41,987 nucleotides of DNA from Alitiscatomonas aceti (GTDB lineage Bacteria; Bacillota; Clostridia; Lachnospirales; Lachnospiraceae). Numbering within the stretch: the stretch's first letter is position 1; each line of letters begins with the position of its first letter. This document shows positions 6,784-15,142 of the stretch, piece after piece. The notes beneath the pieces were generated by a model. That model was not told the origin of the DNA. It did not search any database and saw nothing but the letters and a program-made list of their open reading frames with translations. A program made the position numbers and the translations under genes. The stretch covers positions 1 to 41,987 of the forward strand of contig NZ_JAOQJF010000029.1 of the NCBI RefSeq assembly GCF_025567195.1. The letters are read 5' to 3'.

Positions 6784-9700
6784 CTATGTTGTCCGCAGCC
6801 GGAATCCTGTACGTTTATCAAGGTCTGTCAGCTTTTTCTTGATTTCCCGGATGTCAATATTCACCGTCAGGTCCATGGCCTCAATCAGTTCGATGATCTG
6901 CTTCAGAAGCTCCACCATGAGGGCCAGATACTGGTCGCTCATACCGCTGTTGGCCTGGGAGGCCATAAGCGCTGCCCGGTTTACCATCTCCTGCATCCGG
7001 TCTTCCGGTGCTACGATCTCCCCGTAATGCCGGTTGTCGCCGATCATGGCCAGCTGTGGGGTATTGGCCCGCACAAAGCCGCCTTTGGCCAGCCTGGGAA
7101 TCTGGATCTCACGAAGAGTCGGAATATCCAGCCCGAAGCTTTCTCCTCCAAGGCCCGGCACCCAGTCCGGAATATCAAAGCTCAGATTATTGAGGGCATC
7201 GATCATCCGGTTCAGTCCCTTTATGACGCCATTGGCCATGGTCTCGACTCCCTTGAGAATGCCGTTGATCCCGCCCCTGATTCCGTCCTTCATTCCGTCG
7301 AAAACAGAAATTGTGGTCTCTTTAAGGCCATTCCAGACACTGCTCCACTTCTCCCGAATGCTGTCCAGGGCAGTCTGGATTCCCGACTTCACTGCATCCA
7401 TGACCATCTGGATCTTATCGCGGATCCCGTCTGCCAGACTGCTGACTGTGTCCTTGATCCCGGTCCATGTGGATGTAAAGAATGACCGGATCCCATTCCA
7501 GATCGTCTCCGTAGTATTACGGATTACGGCCCATACCGCAGAAATCTTTGACTGGATCGCTGTAAAGACAGCTTCAGCCAGATTTTTTATAGCATTCCAC
7601 AGGGTGTCCGTGAAGGCGTGGATCGCATTCCAGATAAGGGTCCACTGGTTTTTCACGGCACTCATAACGGTCTGGATTTTCATGTATATCCCGTCCGTTA
7701 TGGTACTAACAGTTGTCTTGATCCCGGTCCATGTAGATGTAAAGAATGACCGAATCCCATTCCAGACCGTTTCCACAGTCCCTCTGATCGCTGACCATAT
7801 ATCAGAAAGCTCATTTCGGATCGTCGTAAAAATCGTAACTGCCAGACTGCTAATACTGTCCCAGATATTTCCCGCAAACGTATGGATATTTTCCCAGATT
7901 CTATTCCATGCGGCCTGTATCGTATCCAGTTTGGACGAGATCGATTCCGCAATCCTCCGCATCATCTGTCGCCCGGTATCGCAGATTGCCTGTCCAGTCC
8001 GTGAGAAGAAGTCTGCAATCCCTCTCCAAACCTCTACCCAGTTATCCTTAAGCCACAGAATCTTTTCTACAATCCATGTGACTGCATGGATAAGAGCGGT
8101 CACCGCTTTTAAAATCACAGTCAAGGCACCGGATATCGCGCCGATTAAGATCGAAGTAAGTGCTCCGGCCACTGTTACGAGCGCTGTCATGACAATCTCA
8201 AAAAGTCGCTTTAAACCACTGGCCTCATAAAATGTGTACAGGGTACTCCCCAGTTCTGCCAGGGCCTCTCCTAAGGGCTTAAGTCCCTCATTCCATATAA
8301 ATGACCAAGAAGTCCTAAAAGCGTTTGCAATGAGCTCCCATGCAAGCTTAACCGCATCCCTAAATTGATCTGATGTATTCCAAAGATCAATAATCCCGGC
8401 GACAATCAGACCAATGGCGGCCGCAGCCCCCGCAGCTGGAAGAGACAGACCAGAAACCGCAGCCATAATTCCGGTCTTGAGTGTTCCAAATGTGCCTACG
8501 ATCGCATTTTTAATAGCATCCCATCTGGTTATTGCAAAATAAGACAAAATACCAGAGGCCAAGCCTCCAGCAATGGACAGGATTGCATTCTTGTTATCTG
8601 AAAGGAACTGTCTGAGCCGATTGACCGAATCCTTAATCCGTTGTGCAGCCGCTTCTACCGCAGACGTATCAATGGGGGGAACTGCCATGTTCTCTGGAAG
8701 TAATCCAGGAATGCCCCCCACTCCGCCAGTCGCATTCTCGCCAGCTTCTCCAGAGGAAACTGGCCCGGATATGATATTCAGCTCATCAATCCCCGTTGAA
8801 CCCATATTTTTCTTGGCTTTTTCAGATGCTCCTGCCAGTTTTTTGGCATTACCGGCAGCTACTCCAGAAGCACTGGCGGCATTATTCATGGCATCAGACA
8901 TGGCGGTCGCTCCACTACCGCCTCCTGCATTACCGAACAAAGCTTCAGTGAAAGCCCTGAATGCATTGGCCAGGCTCATCAGTTTCCCGATAATGGTATT
9001 GATAACTTTAATAACCGGTGTCAGTACGTTGATGAGTCCCTGTCCAATGGTAGCCTTTAACGAATCGAACTGGAGCTTCAGGACCCGGACCTGGTTTGCC
9101 CATCCATCGGATGTCCGGATAAAGTCTCCGGATGCCAGGGCCAGCTGATCCTGGACGAATTTATACCGCAGCGCAACCTTTTCGCCCTCGCTCATGGCTT
9201 TTGTGGTCTTACCAAAACCATTGGCCAGCGCATAGGAATCCAGAGCGCTCTGGGTCATAACTACGCCCAGGTCCTTTAGGGATTCTGTCTCACCTGTAAA
9301 TACAGATTTCAGCTTGGTATAGGCTTCATCCTGGCTGATATTGTAAAAGGATGCCACATCACCGGCCAGGCCCGTCAGCGCCGTGGACATCTCATAAGCG
9401 GCCTTTTCATTAAAGCCGAACGCCTTTGCCATGGCCCCGAAAGTTCCCGTAAACTTCTTCGCCATGGTCTCCGACAGGCCAAAGGATGCCGCCGCACCCT
9501 GTGCAAACGTATCCACCTGCTTTGACATCCGTGGGAATGTTACATCCACCACGTTCTGTACTTCCTGGAGATCAGAACCCAGCTCTATGCACCTGGCCCC
9601 AAAATCCACCAGCTTTTTTACGGAAAAAGCCGCTGCCAGGGTAAGGCCCACCTTTTTAAGAGCTGGGCCTAAAGTCCCTGTGAGCTCTCTTGAAGTTTCT

Positions 9701-10095
9701 TGGGCCTGTGCCCCAATACCCCATATGCTCTTTTTTACCCTCCTTGAAGATACCTTACTGTTCCGCTCAATCTCCGTCCATGCTTTTCTCATGGCTTCAG
9801 ATTGTGTCATCCCCTGTTTCCGATAAATCCAAGCAATAGAGGAAGCTTTTGACTTCGCACTCTTTTCGCTATTATTTAGAACAGCTTCTATTTTCTGACG
9901 AGTTTCATCAGTGGAAGTGTTAATTTTTCCAAAAGCCCCGGCCATCTCATCGCATGATTGCTGGCATTTTTTCGCCGAATTTAAAAAAGTTTTTTCAAAA
10001 TCAGCCTTTACTTTGTGAGATGTACTGTCTATCGCTGTCTTGATTTTTCCCAAATCCAGCGATATATCAAACTGTATAGATGCATCCGCTGCCAT
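6784..10095 (-). CDS. Tail tape measure protein
   Basis: The start MAADASIQFDISLDLGKI (1103 residues) follows GGTGGAG; an upstream in-frame extension lacks a binding site. The N-terminal region is helical and charged. Residues about 190-360 match the TP901-type tape measure core (QVDTFAQGAAASFGLSETMA, TALTGLAGDVASFYNIS). Hydrophobic helices follow near residues 510-690. Residues about 720-980 hold tandem repeats in which WNGIRSFFTSTWTGIK occurs twice. The protein fills the tail tube and sets its length; at the usual 0.15 nm per residue the tail would be about 165 nm. Confidence 0.93.
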   Translation of the reverse strand: MAADASIQFDISLDLGKIKTAIDSTSHKVKADFEKTFLNSAKKCQQSCDEMAGAFGKINTSTDETRQKIEAVLNNSEKSAKSKASSIAWIYRKQGMTQSEAMRKAWTEIERNSKVSSRRVKKSIWGIGAQAQETSRELTGTLGPALKKVGLTLAAAFSVKKLVDFGARCIELGSDLQEVQNVVDVTFPRMSKQVDTFAQGAAASFGLSETMAKKFTGTFGAMAKAFGFNEKAAYEMSTALTGLAGDVASFYNISQDEAYTKLKSVFTGETESLKDLGVVMTQSALDSYALANGFGKTTKAMSEGEKVALRYKFVQDQLALASGDFIRTSDGWANQVRVLKLQFDSLKATIGQGLINVLTPVIKVINTIIGKLMSLANAFRAFTEALFGNAGGGSGATAMSDAMNNAASASGVAAGNAKKLAGASEKAKKNMGSTGIDELNIISGPVSSGEAGENATGGVGGIPGLLPENMAVPPIDTSAVEAAAQRIKDSVNRLRQFLSDNKNAILSIAGGLASGILSYFAITRWDAIKNAIVGTFGTLKTGIMAAVSGLSLPAAGAAAAIGLIVAGIIDLWNTSDQFRDAVKLAWELIANAFRTSWSFIWNEGLKPLGEALAELGSTLYTFYEASGLKRLFEIVMTALVTVAGALTSILIGAISGALTVILKAVTALIHAVTWIVEKILWLKDNWVEVWRGIADFFSRTGQAICDTGRQMMRRIAESISSKLDTIQAAWNRIWENIHTFAGNIWDSISSLAVTIFTTIRNELSDIWSAIRGTVETVWNGIRSFFTSTWTGIKTTVSTITDGIYMKIQTVMSAVKNQWTLIWNAIHAFTDTLWNAIKNLAEAVFTAIQSKISAVWAVIRNTTETIWNGIRSFFTSTWTGIKDTVSSLADGIRDKIQMVMDAVKSGIQTALDSIREKWSSVWNGLKETTISVFDGMKDGIRGGINGILKGVETMANGVIKGLNRMIDALNNLSFDIPDWVPGLGGESFGLDIPTLREIQIPRLAKGGFVRANTPQLAMIGDNRHYGEIVAPEDRMQEMVNRAALMASQANSGMSDQYLALMVELLKQIIELIEAMDLTVNIDIREIKKKLTDLDKRTGFRLRTT

Positions 10096-10143
10096 ATGTC
10101 TCCACCTGCCTTTTTCATAAGACAGGCACATCGGCACAGCGTC

Positions 10144-10296
10144 TTAAATCTTTAACTCAAACTCTTTTCTACACTCTCTGTTCTTGCATTTAAAAAAGAC
10201 GCCGGAACAATAGGCGTCTCTCTGTCTCATGGCGTTTACCGGATGCCCGCAGAACGGGCACCGGACCTTCTCACGCTTCACATCTATCTTTTCAAT
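10144..10296 (-). CDS. Com-like zinc-finger small protein
   Basis: The short open frame ends FKCKNRECRKEFELKI at 10144. It contains VRCPFCGHPV and a second Cys pair, so four cysteines could bind one zinc ion, as in Mu Com and the related cysteine-rich KTR-type proteins. No ATG starts it. An AGGAGG precedes ATT (10296), used here, and GTG at 10281 is the alternative. It lies between the second tail chaperone frame and the tape measure. Com is a translational activator in Mu; here a role in controlling nearby tail genes is only an inference. Confidence 0.6.
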   Translation of the reverse strand: MEKIDVKREKVRCPFCGHPVNAMRQRDAYCSGVFFKCKNRECRKEFELKI

Positions 10297-10308
10297 CCTT
10301 ACCGCCTC

Positions 10309-10641
10309 CTAACCGCATAACCGGGCCATCATAAGCTCCAGGCTGGCCATCTGCTTCTCAAACGTCTCCTGGGTCATCGTCTCCACCTCCCGCTCCCTCC
10401 ACTCATCATAAATGCGCTTCTGATCACGGGTAAAATTATGGATCACATTTTTATCTGTTTCAGACCGTATGGCAACGATCCTCCCCAACGGCGTTTCCGG
10501 GGAGAGCCCGGCCAGCAAGGACCGGAACTCGTCCCATGTGACTGTTTCAAATTCCTTCGTCCGGATCCGGAGCCCGTACTGCGACAGGAAACTGGAAACA
10601 ATCAGATCCCAGTCCCCGAAAAGGTCGTAGTACGGGTCACT
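10309..10641 (-). CDS. Gp15-like second tail assembly chaperone frame
   Basis: The downstream part (LAGLSPETPLGRIVAIRSE, DQKRIYDEWR) matches the C-terminal half of phage Gp15 proteins, which act as tail assembly chaperones on the tape measure. Coding sense runs upstream as SSDPYYDLFGDWDLIVSSFL right up to the stop of the gpG-like gene. The frame has no ATG, GTG or TTG before a late TTG at 10518. The frame is +1 relative to gpG, so expression by programmed frameshifting, as in lambda gpG-gpT, is likely. The 5' boundary given is where the frame emerges past the gpG stop. Confidence 0.7.
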   Translation of the reverse strand, partial: SDPYYDLFGDWDLIVSSFLSQYGLRIRTKEFETVTWDEFRSLLAGLSPETPLGRIVAIRSETDKNVIHNFTRDQKRIYDEWREREVETMTQETFEKQMASLELMMARLCG

Positions 10642-10936
10642 GCTCTCCCGGTGCAGTTTCCTCCCCTGCGATCAGGCTGACTGCTTCCTGGATCACGACG
10701 ACCAGATCCTTAAATCCCAGTTTCAGCTCCTCCAGTGTTTTTCTGGATTCCTCCGGAAAAAGGAGACTGTATGTCTCCAATATTTCTCCTATACCAGGAG
10801 ATTCCTGCCCCATCAGTCCCATAACCTTCAGCATGGTGGGAGCATCCGCGCGGACCTCCAGTTCCTTTCCCATGATCCCCAGTCTGGGATTTCCATCAAA
10901 TGTCAGTTTTTCTGTAATATCAACGACTTTTGCCAT
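10637..10936 (-). CDS. Tail assembly chaperone (gpG-like)
   Basis: This 99-residue protein, starting MAKVVDITEKLTFDGNPRLG, lies between the major tail protein and the tape measure gene. That is the fixed position of the first tail assembly chaperone in siphophages. It is small and helical, with an acidic C-terminus ending GEETAPGEQ. Chaperones of this class coat the tape measure before tube polymerisation. A second frame (Gp15-like) begins at its stop codon, so a longer fusion may be made by frameshifting near a GGGG run at about 10665. Confidence 0.75.
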   Translation of the reverse strand: MAKVVDITEKLTFDGNPRLGIMGKELEVRADAPTMLKVMGLMGQESPGIGEILETYSLLFPEESRKTLEELKLGFKDLVVVIQEAVSLIAGEETAPGEQ

Positions 10937-10943
10937 TCTGTTT

Positions 10944-11348
10944 CTACTCCTTTTCTTTTAATGTAACAGCCAGATTAAGTGTGCGGATCTGCCGGGAGCT
11001 GTCCCGGGATGCATGTACAGTGATCGTCTGACCGGGTTCGGAGACCCGGAGAAGGTAAATCCCGTCCCCATCCAGGGGAACCGGACTGTCCGGATGCTTC
11101 CCCCCGCTATGGGAGGCCGACAGCTGGTATCCATCCGCCCGGAACAAGAGGGCCAGGTAATTGCCCTCCTGTTCTTCCGGATCAGAACCATGAAAACCGG
11201 TATACCCCGTCACATAGTTCAGCATACCAGTAACGGTATCTCCTTCCACCGTGATTCCTTCCATCAGTTCGGATGCCTTCTTTCCAAGCAGATCCGTTTC
11301 CCCGGATACTGTATATACATCAATTCCAACAGAGCCTACGCTCCCCCC
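10944..11348 (-). CDS. C-terminal (Ig-like) extension frame of the major tail protein
   Basis: The frame reads GSVGSVGIDVYTVSGETD and continues to VTLKEKE with an alternating beta-strand pattern (GNYLALLFRADGYQLSA, GIYLLRVSEPGQTITVHAS), as in Ig-like decorations fused to phage tail tubes. It has no convincing start: the only possible one is a GTG at 11378 inside the tail gene without a binding site. A slippery heptamer G-GGG-GGA at 11342-11348 lies four codons before the tail protein stop. It would move ribosomes into this frame by -1, so the segment is probably made as part of a long tail protein. The boundary given is the slip site. Confidence 0.65.
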   Translation of the reverse strand, partial: GGSVGSVGIDVYTVSGETDLLGKKASELMEGITVEGDTVTGMLNYVTGYTGFHGSDPEEQEGNYLALLFRADGYQLSASHSGGKHPDSPVPLDGDGIYLLRVSEPGQTITVHASRDSSRQIRTLNLAVTLKEKE

Positions 11349-11791
11349 GCCGGTGTAAATACCGGGGCTCCGTAGCACACCACTTCAAATTCCAGGGTAT
11401 CAATGTTTGTGGTATCTCCGCCGCCCGGTGTGGTCACGTTCACCACAACTTCGCAGGACAGCTTCGCACCCGATACCATTTCCCATTCAAACTTTGTCAT
11501 CACGTCCTCGCCAAACTTCCAGGCAAGGCCGGCAATGTAATCGTTTCCAGGATCTCCGACTGAGCGCTTCCCCTTAAAGGAAAATCCCAGTTTCTTTCCT
11601 GTCATAGCTGCCTTCGCCCATCCTCCGGCATCCATGGCGTACCATTCCTCTAACGTACCATCAATAGCCGGGGCAAAATTCTCCAGGTCCTTCGGGATGA
11701 CCATGTCCAGGTCTTCACTTTTCAGGCCTTTTGTTCCAAATTTAAACTTGTTATTGTGTACCGGATACACTCTTCCGGCTGCATCACTCAT
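11336..11791 (-). CDS. Major tail protein (tail tube)
   Basis: The start MSDAAGRVYPVHNNKFKF is preceded by AGAGAGG and overlaps the upstream stop by 8 bp; an in-frame ATG eight codons earlier is less likely. The 151-residue protein has the compact alternating pattern of Firmicute tail tube proteins (FKFGTKGLKSEDLDMVIPKD ... EEWYAMDAGGWAKA) and sits between the tail terminator and the chaperones. It forms the hexameric rings of the tube. The last codons carry a G-GGG-GGA heptamer that could produce a longer form with an Ig-like C-terminus. Confidence 0.85.
   Translation of the reverse strand: MSDAAGRVYPVHNNKFKFGTKGLKSEDLDMVIPKDLENFAPAIDGTLEEWYAMDAGGWAKAAMTGKKLGFSFKGKRSVGDPGNDYIAGLAWKFGEDVMTKFEWEMVSGAKLSCEVVVNVTTPGGGDTTNIDTLEFEVVCYGAPVFTPAGGA
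11342..11348 (-). promoter_or_regulatory. Candidate -1 ribosomal frameshift site
   Basis: The heptamer G-GGG-GGA is in the correct phase (X XXY YYZ) of the major tail protein, two codons before its TAG. A slip by -1 on the two Gly codons continues directly into the frame coding GSVGSVGIDVYTVSG. Siphophages such as Listeria PSA and others make long tail proteins by frameshifting. The heptamer and phase are seen; use is inferred. Confidence 0.65.
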
Positions 11792-12215
11792 AACCCATTC
11801 CTCTCTTTCTTTCATAATAAAGGTCCAGCCATATCACGTATTCGTATATGCCGGACTCATCGGTTCCTACATCCTGGGGCTCTGGGACCTGTAAAGATAC
11901 CAGGAAGATCCGGGTATCACCCACCTCAAGGTCCGGCTTATCCGACTCCTTCCGGATCCGTTCAAACAACTCCATGGCCGCCGCTTCAGAACGGACCGGA
12001 TCCCGCTCCCAGTGGACCAGAAGGGAGATCCGCCGGACATCGTAGCTGGACTGTAGAGCGCCCCCCAGGGCCATTACCGGAGGGCCGCTGCCTTTTCTCC
12101 GGTACACTCCGATGGATCGCTCCTTTTTGTTATCCAGTTTTCCTATATATACATGGCTGTCTTCAGATATACCGAATCCGGCCACCCATTCCCGGATATC
12201 TCTTAATGCCAGCAT
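11784..12215 (-). CDS. Tail terminator / neck protein
   Basis: The start MLALRDIREWVAGFG was chosen because its ATG shares a base with the upstream stop (TGATG). The 143-residue protein (GKLDNKKERSIGVYRRKGSG ... VRRISLLVHWERD) resembles minor capsid or tail-terminator proteins of clostridial phages. By gene order (after the gp10-like protein, before the tail tube) it should cap the tail tube at the neck. Acidic residues near the C-terminus and a conserved Y..VIWLDLYY stretch support one compact domain. Confidence 0.7.
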   Translation of the reverse strand: MLALRDIREWVAGFGISEDSHVYIGKLDNKKERSIGVYRRKGSGPPVMALGGALQSSYDVRRISLLVHWERDPVRSEAAAMELFERIRKESDKPDLEVGDTRIFLVSLQVPEPQDVGTDESGIYEYVIWLDLYYERKRGMGYE

Positions 12216-12595
12216 CAGACCCCACCTGCCTTTTTGTAAAATTTCTTGAATGCCTCTTTGGCAAAATCCTCGCTGATACCGCCCGGCAGCCATGGTTCAT
12301 ACCATTCCCCTCCGGCAAATGGATTCTCATCTGTCTGGAAATTATACTCCGGATGGTAGTACAGCCTCCGGGCATATGGTGTGCTTGTTACCAGTGATAC
12401 CTTTCCCTGTGAAGATTCGCTGTAATCCACAAAGGTGGCGTCCTCCTGCAAATGGCCTGTCTCAAATGGCATCACCTGGGCTTGTACCACCTCTGTATGC
12501 AGAGCCTCTCCAGTCTTCTCCAAAGCCGTCACCGCCGCCTGTGTAAGCTCATTGATCCTCGCCATATTCAGCTTAACGGAAGATTTCACCCGCAT
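12215..12595 (-). CDS. HK97 gp10-like minor capsid / tail completion protein
   Basis: The start MRVKSSVKLNMARINELTQ overlaps the upstream stop as TGATG after GGAGGTGATG. It has 126 residues: an amphipathic N-terminal helix, then the family-type segment PFETGHLQEDATFVDYSE and YARRLYYHPE. These match HK97 gp10-type neck proteins, which join the head to the tail. It is third in a tightly coupled run of four joining genes. Confidence 0.75.
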   Translation of the reverse strand: MRVKSSVKLNMARINELTQAAVTALEKTGEALHTEVVQAQVMPFETGHLQEDATFVDYSESSQGKVSLVTSTPYARRLYYHPEYNFQTDENPFAGGEWYEPWLPGGISEDFAKEAFKKFYKKAGGV

Positions 12596-12933
12596 CACAT
12601 CACCTCCAGACAGCAGTAATTGACCGTCCCGTCCGGGTTCCTGGCCTTCGATCCCTGGATGATCCTCCGCTCCTGGCTAAAAACCGTCACAGTCCCCGCG
12701 CTTAAAGACGGCATATCCGGTGCAATATCCCCGGGAAACAGTGCGGTTCCCGTAGCCTGTACCAGTTTCTTTTCGGCCGTCAGGACTGTTCTGGCCCTGT
12801 CCTGGAAATTACATTTCAGATCCAGATCCCGCACTCCCGCCGGCATTCCCAGATTTGTGATCTCCTCTGTTTCCAGATGCACATGGATTTCCGTCCGGCA
12901 TAGCCGTTTCGGCACCAGACATGGATATTTCAT
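12595..12933 (-). CDS. Head closure / stopper-like protein
   Basis: This 112-residue protein, starting MKYPCLVPKRLCRTEIHVHLE, is encoded between the connector and the gp10-like protein, where siphophages place the head-tail stopper. Strand-rich sequence (EIHVHLETEEI, CNFQDRARTVLTAEKKLV) fits a small beta barrel. Several Cys residues (5, 12, 41, 107, 108) do not form an obvious metal site. Function is inferred from gene order. Confidence 0.65.
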   Translation of the reverse strand: MKYPCLVPKRLCRTEIHVHLETEEITNLGMPAGVRDLDLKCNFQDRARTVLTAEKKLVQATGTALFPGDIAPDMPSLSAGTVTVFSQERRIIQGSKARNPDGTVNYCCLEVM

Positions 12934-12937
12934 GATC

Positions 12938-13324
12938 TCACCCCACTAACCTGCAGCAAAGGCCTGTCTGGCACAGCAGGGCATAAGTGTCCCGCTTCAT
13001 GGCCACTCCATGCTCCGTAAACACATTCCAGGAGCTGCCAAACTGGGCCGATACCCCATTGATGCTGTAACTGGACAGGATCGTGCTGATCTCGTCCGCA
13101 TTCTCGTATTCGAAGTCAGCCTGCTGGCAGACCACCTCCCGGACTATGTCCTGCTGAAACGGCGTAAGAGAGGAAAATCCTCTCCCAAAAATCCGGTTGA
13201 ACGTAAGGGAGTCCACATGGCGGGATGCCTGGCGGAGAAGCCCCAGCAGTTTCTCTCCAGGAATCAGGCTGCCTCCATATACATCGGTATAGTACTCCGT
13301 AGTGGAATACGGCTCATAGGCCAT
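12938..13324 (-). CDS. Head-tail connector (gp6-like adaptor)
   Basis: The start MAYEPYSTTEYYTDVYGG lies one base after the upstream stop. Its 128 residues are mostly helical (LLGLLRQASRHVDSLTFNRI, TPFQQDIVREVVCQQADFEY), the pattern of HK97 gp6 / SPP1 gp15 adaptors that extend the portal. The opening YYTDVYGG...IP is common in clostridial phages. It follows the major capsid protein and a small head gene. Confidence 0.75.
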   Translation of the reverse strand: MAYEPYSTTEYYTDVYGGSLIPGEKLLGLLRQASRHVDSLTFNRIFGRGFSSLTPFQQDIVREVVCQQADFEYENADEISTILSSYSINGVSAQFGSSWNVFTEHGVAMKRDTYALLCQTGLCCRLVG

Positions 13325-13325
13325 C

Positions 13326-13532
13326 CTACTCACCCGCCTTTTTACCGCCGTCCCCGTTTTTATCCTTTTCCTTCAAAGAGGAGGCGGATTCTTTCCCCGC
13401 CTCCTCTACCTGGTATCCGTGGCTTTTAAACCACTGGATCAGATACGGGTCATCGGTTTCTCCAACCCCGCCGCAAAACGGGACAGAAGCAGAGATCCCT
13501 GTATATTCTTTGTTCGGACTGTAGATCTTCAT
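13326..13532 (-). CDS. Small head-associated protein
   Basis: This 68-residue protein starts MKIYSPNKEYTGISASVPF after a GAGGGGTGAT site. A conserved first half (FCGGVGETDDPYLIQWFKSHGY) is followed by a charged, lysine-rich tail. Such proteins are regularly found just after the major capsid gene of Lachnospiraceae prophages. The GETDDPYLIQWF motif recalls capsid-associated or connector-accessory parts, but no function has been shown that I know of. Confidence 0.65.
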   Translation of the reverse strand: MKIYSPNKEYTGISASVPFCGGVGETDDPYLIQWFKSHGYQVEEAGKESASSLKEKDKNGDGGKKAGE

Positions 13533-13547
13533 TATCAATCACCCCTC

Positions 13548-14501
13548 CTATTTTACTTTGATCTTCCGGAATACTCCTGCCGCCTTCGATGCTTTTAAGG
13601 CAAGCGCGGCATTCATTTCAACCTCGCCTTTCTTTACTGCGCCAGCGGTAGAAAAATCCGGAAGCCAGGTCTGGACCGGCGCCACACCGGCAAAGGATAC
13701 CGCATGAAGGCCGTCCATCGCAAGACGGGCCACATAGAGAGACGTGGTACCGTCCTCCCCAATTTTTACGACCTCATCGTTTGTTCCAGGTTTTGTCTTC
13801 ATGTCCACAAACGGGATCCCGCCATAGCTCTCCACCTGGTTTCCCCAGTTGTCCTTGGTGATCTGGTACATGCTTGCGCGTCTTGCACAGGCCCGGAGCT
13901 TCGCGATCAGCTTGTTGTTACCCATGATACAGGACGGAGTACCGTCAAGACCTCCGAGGAATTCATCCAGCATATCCAGAAAATACTGGTAGTTTTTAGT
14001 GATCATCTCCGAAGTAGAAAGATCAATCTCCGTCTCTTTGTTGTACTCTGTGGAGCTCCCGGTCAGCGCTTTATCAAGCCCATCAAACGCCTTGGAATCC
14101 TGGCCCGAATCACCGTTGATGAACGTATCATTGAACAGTGCCTGCGCCGCCTTGATCTTCTGGGCCTGCTGTAACTCGACCTCGCTGACGATACCGCCCA
14201 TACTGGCGATCACACGGTCGATTTCATAAGATCCACCAAATACCTTGATCTCTACGGTATGGCGCTCTTTGGTCACCTCGGAGGGGCTGTATTCCTTGTT
14301 GATCTCGCGGAAAGCAGCCGTCGGCTGAGTCTTCAGCCTGGTATAACTGTAGCTGGGTGTTGCACCTCCTCCAGTCGGGGACACTGCATCATCAAACGGG
14401 ATGTGCTCCAGGATCCAGTTCGATTTCTGGAACTCGTCGATCACTCCCATCTGAAGATCATCCTGCACATTCTTTTTTGCCTCTTCCAATGTAACAGCCA
14501 T
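13548..14501 (-). CDS. Major capsid protein (HK97 fold)
   Basis: This 317-residue protein has strong translation signals (AAAGGAGAATAATAT before ATG). It follows the scaffold gene and shows the usual sequence of a Firmicute major capsid protein. These include an N-terminal arm, SYSYTRLKTQPTAAFREINKEY, the E-loop/spine segment, INGDSG in the central domain, MGNNKLIAKLRACARR in the spine-helix area, and TSLYVARLAMDGLHAVSF near the C-terminus. It builds the icosahedral shell. No protease gene is seen nearby, in line with a scaffold-directed head. Confidence 0.9.
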   Translation of the reverse strand: MAVTLEEAKKNVQDDLQMGVIDEFQKSNWILEHIPFDDAVSPTGGGATPSYSYTRLKTQPTAAFREINKEYSPSEVTKERHTVEIKVFGGSYEIDRVIASMGGIVSEVELQQAQKIKAAQALFNDTFINGDSGQDSKAFDGLDKALTGSSTEYNKETEIDLSTSEMITKNYQYFLDMLDEFLGGLDGTPSCIMGNNKLIAKLRACARRASMYQITKDNWGNQVESYGGIPFVDMKTKPGTNDEVVKIGEDGTTSLYVARLAMDGLHAVSFAGVAPVQTWLPDFSTAGAVKKGEVEMNAALALKASKAAGVFRKIKVK

Positions 14502-14504
14502 ATA

Positions 14505-15104
14505 TTATTCTCCTTTCCCTTCCGGGCCCATGCCCAGTTTTGCGGCGATTGCCTCTTTCATGCTCATGCGACCGCCTTCTCCTCCGGTTCCTCCAGTTTC
14601 CTTGCCTCCCAGAGGGAAAAATCCTTTTTTTCCGTCGGGCTTCTGCTCGGATTTAAACAGGAAGGGCTTGCTTTCTTTCAAAGCTTTCACCTGCTCGTCC
14701 AGACCGGTCACCTTCCCATCATCTCCAAGGATCAGCTTGGTCCTGTCCAGAAGGCCGGCTACCAGATCGCTGTCCTGCGCCGAAGCCGAAACAGCCATCC
14801 GGATCGCGCTGGACAGCTTCAGATCCTGGATCTCTTTCTGATGATCCTCGTCCTTTTTCTTGTTCTCAGCCTGGAGATCTTCAATCTTCTTTGCCAGCTC
14901 GGCGTTATCTCCGGCCGCCTTTTTGAGATCCTCCAGCTGCGTTTTATAATCGTTGGCCGATGTCTCCAACTGCTTACGCTGCTGCTCCGTCTGGTCGTAT
15001 GTATTTTTTGATACATACCCTTCCAATTCCTTCTTGGAAGCTTCAGCAGCCTTTTTCGCCAGGCTCTTCTCAATGCCAATGGCTTCAAACTGTTCCTGAG
15101 TCAT
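14505..15104 (-). CDS. GP20-type scaffolding protein
   Basis: This 199-residue protein, starting MTQEQFEAIGIEKSLAKKAA, matches the phage minor structural protein GP20 family. A long coiled coil (about residues 20-100), an SSAIRMAVSASAQDSDLVAGLLD helix pair and a Gly-rich stretch (GGKETGGTGGEGG) are followed by a basic C-terminal helix that binds the capsid protein. It shapes the procapsid and is removed before DNA packaging. The gene lies three bases upstream of the capsid gene. Confidence 0.9.
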   Translation of the reverse strand: MTQEQFEAIGIEKSLAKKAAEASKKELEGYVSKNTYDQTEQQRKQLETSANDYKTQLEDLKKAAGDNAELAKKIEDLQAENKKKDEDHQKEIQDLKLSSAIRMAVSASAQDSDLVAGLLDRTKLILGDDGKVTGLDEQVKALKESKPFLFKSEQKPDGKKGFFPLGGKETGGTGGEGGRMSMKEAIAAKLGMGPEGKGE

Positions 15105-15142
15105 GCTCTTCTCCTTTCTGGTAGTTTTACGTCATTCCGGAC

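Noticed and set aside
7034..8230. A 398-codon open frame on the plus strand inside the tape measure gene
   Set aside because: It has no binding site or family-like sequence and is the mirror of a repetitive, strongly coding minus-strand gene.
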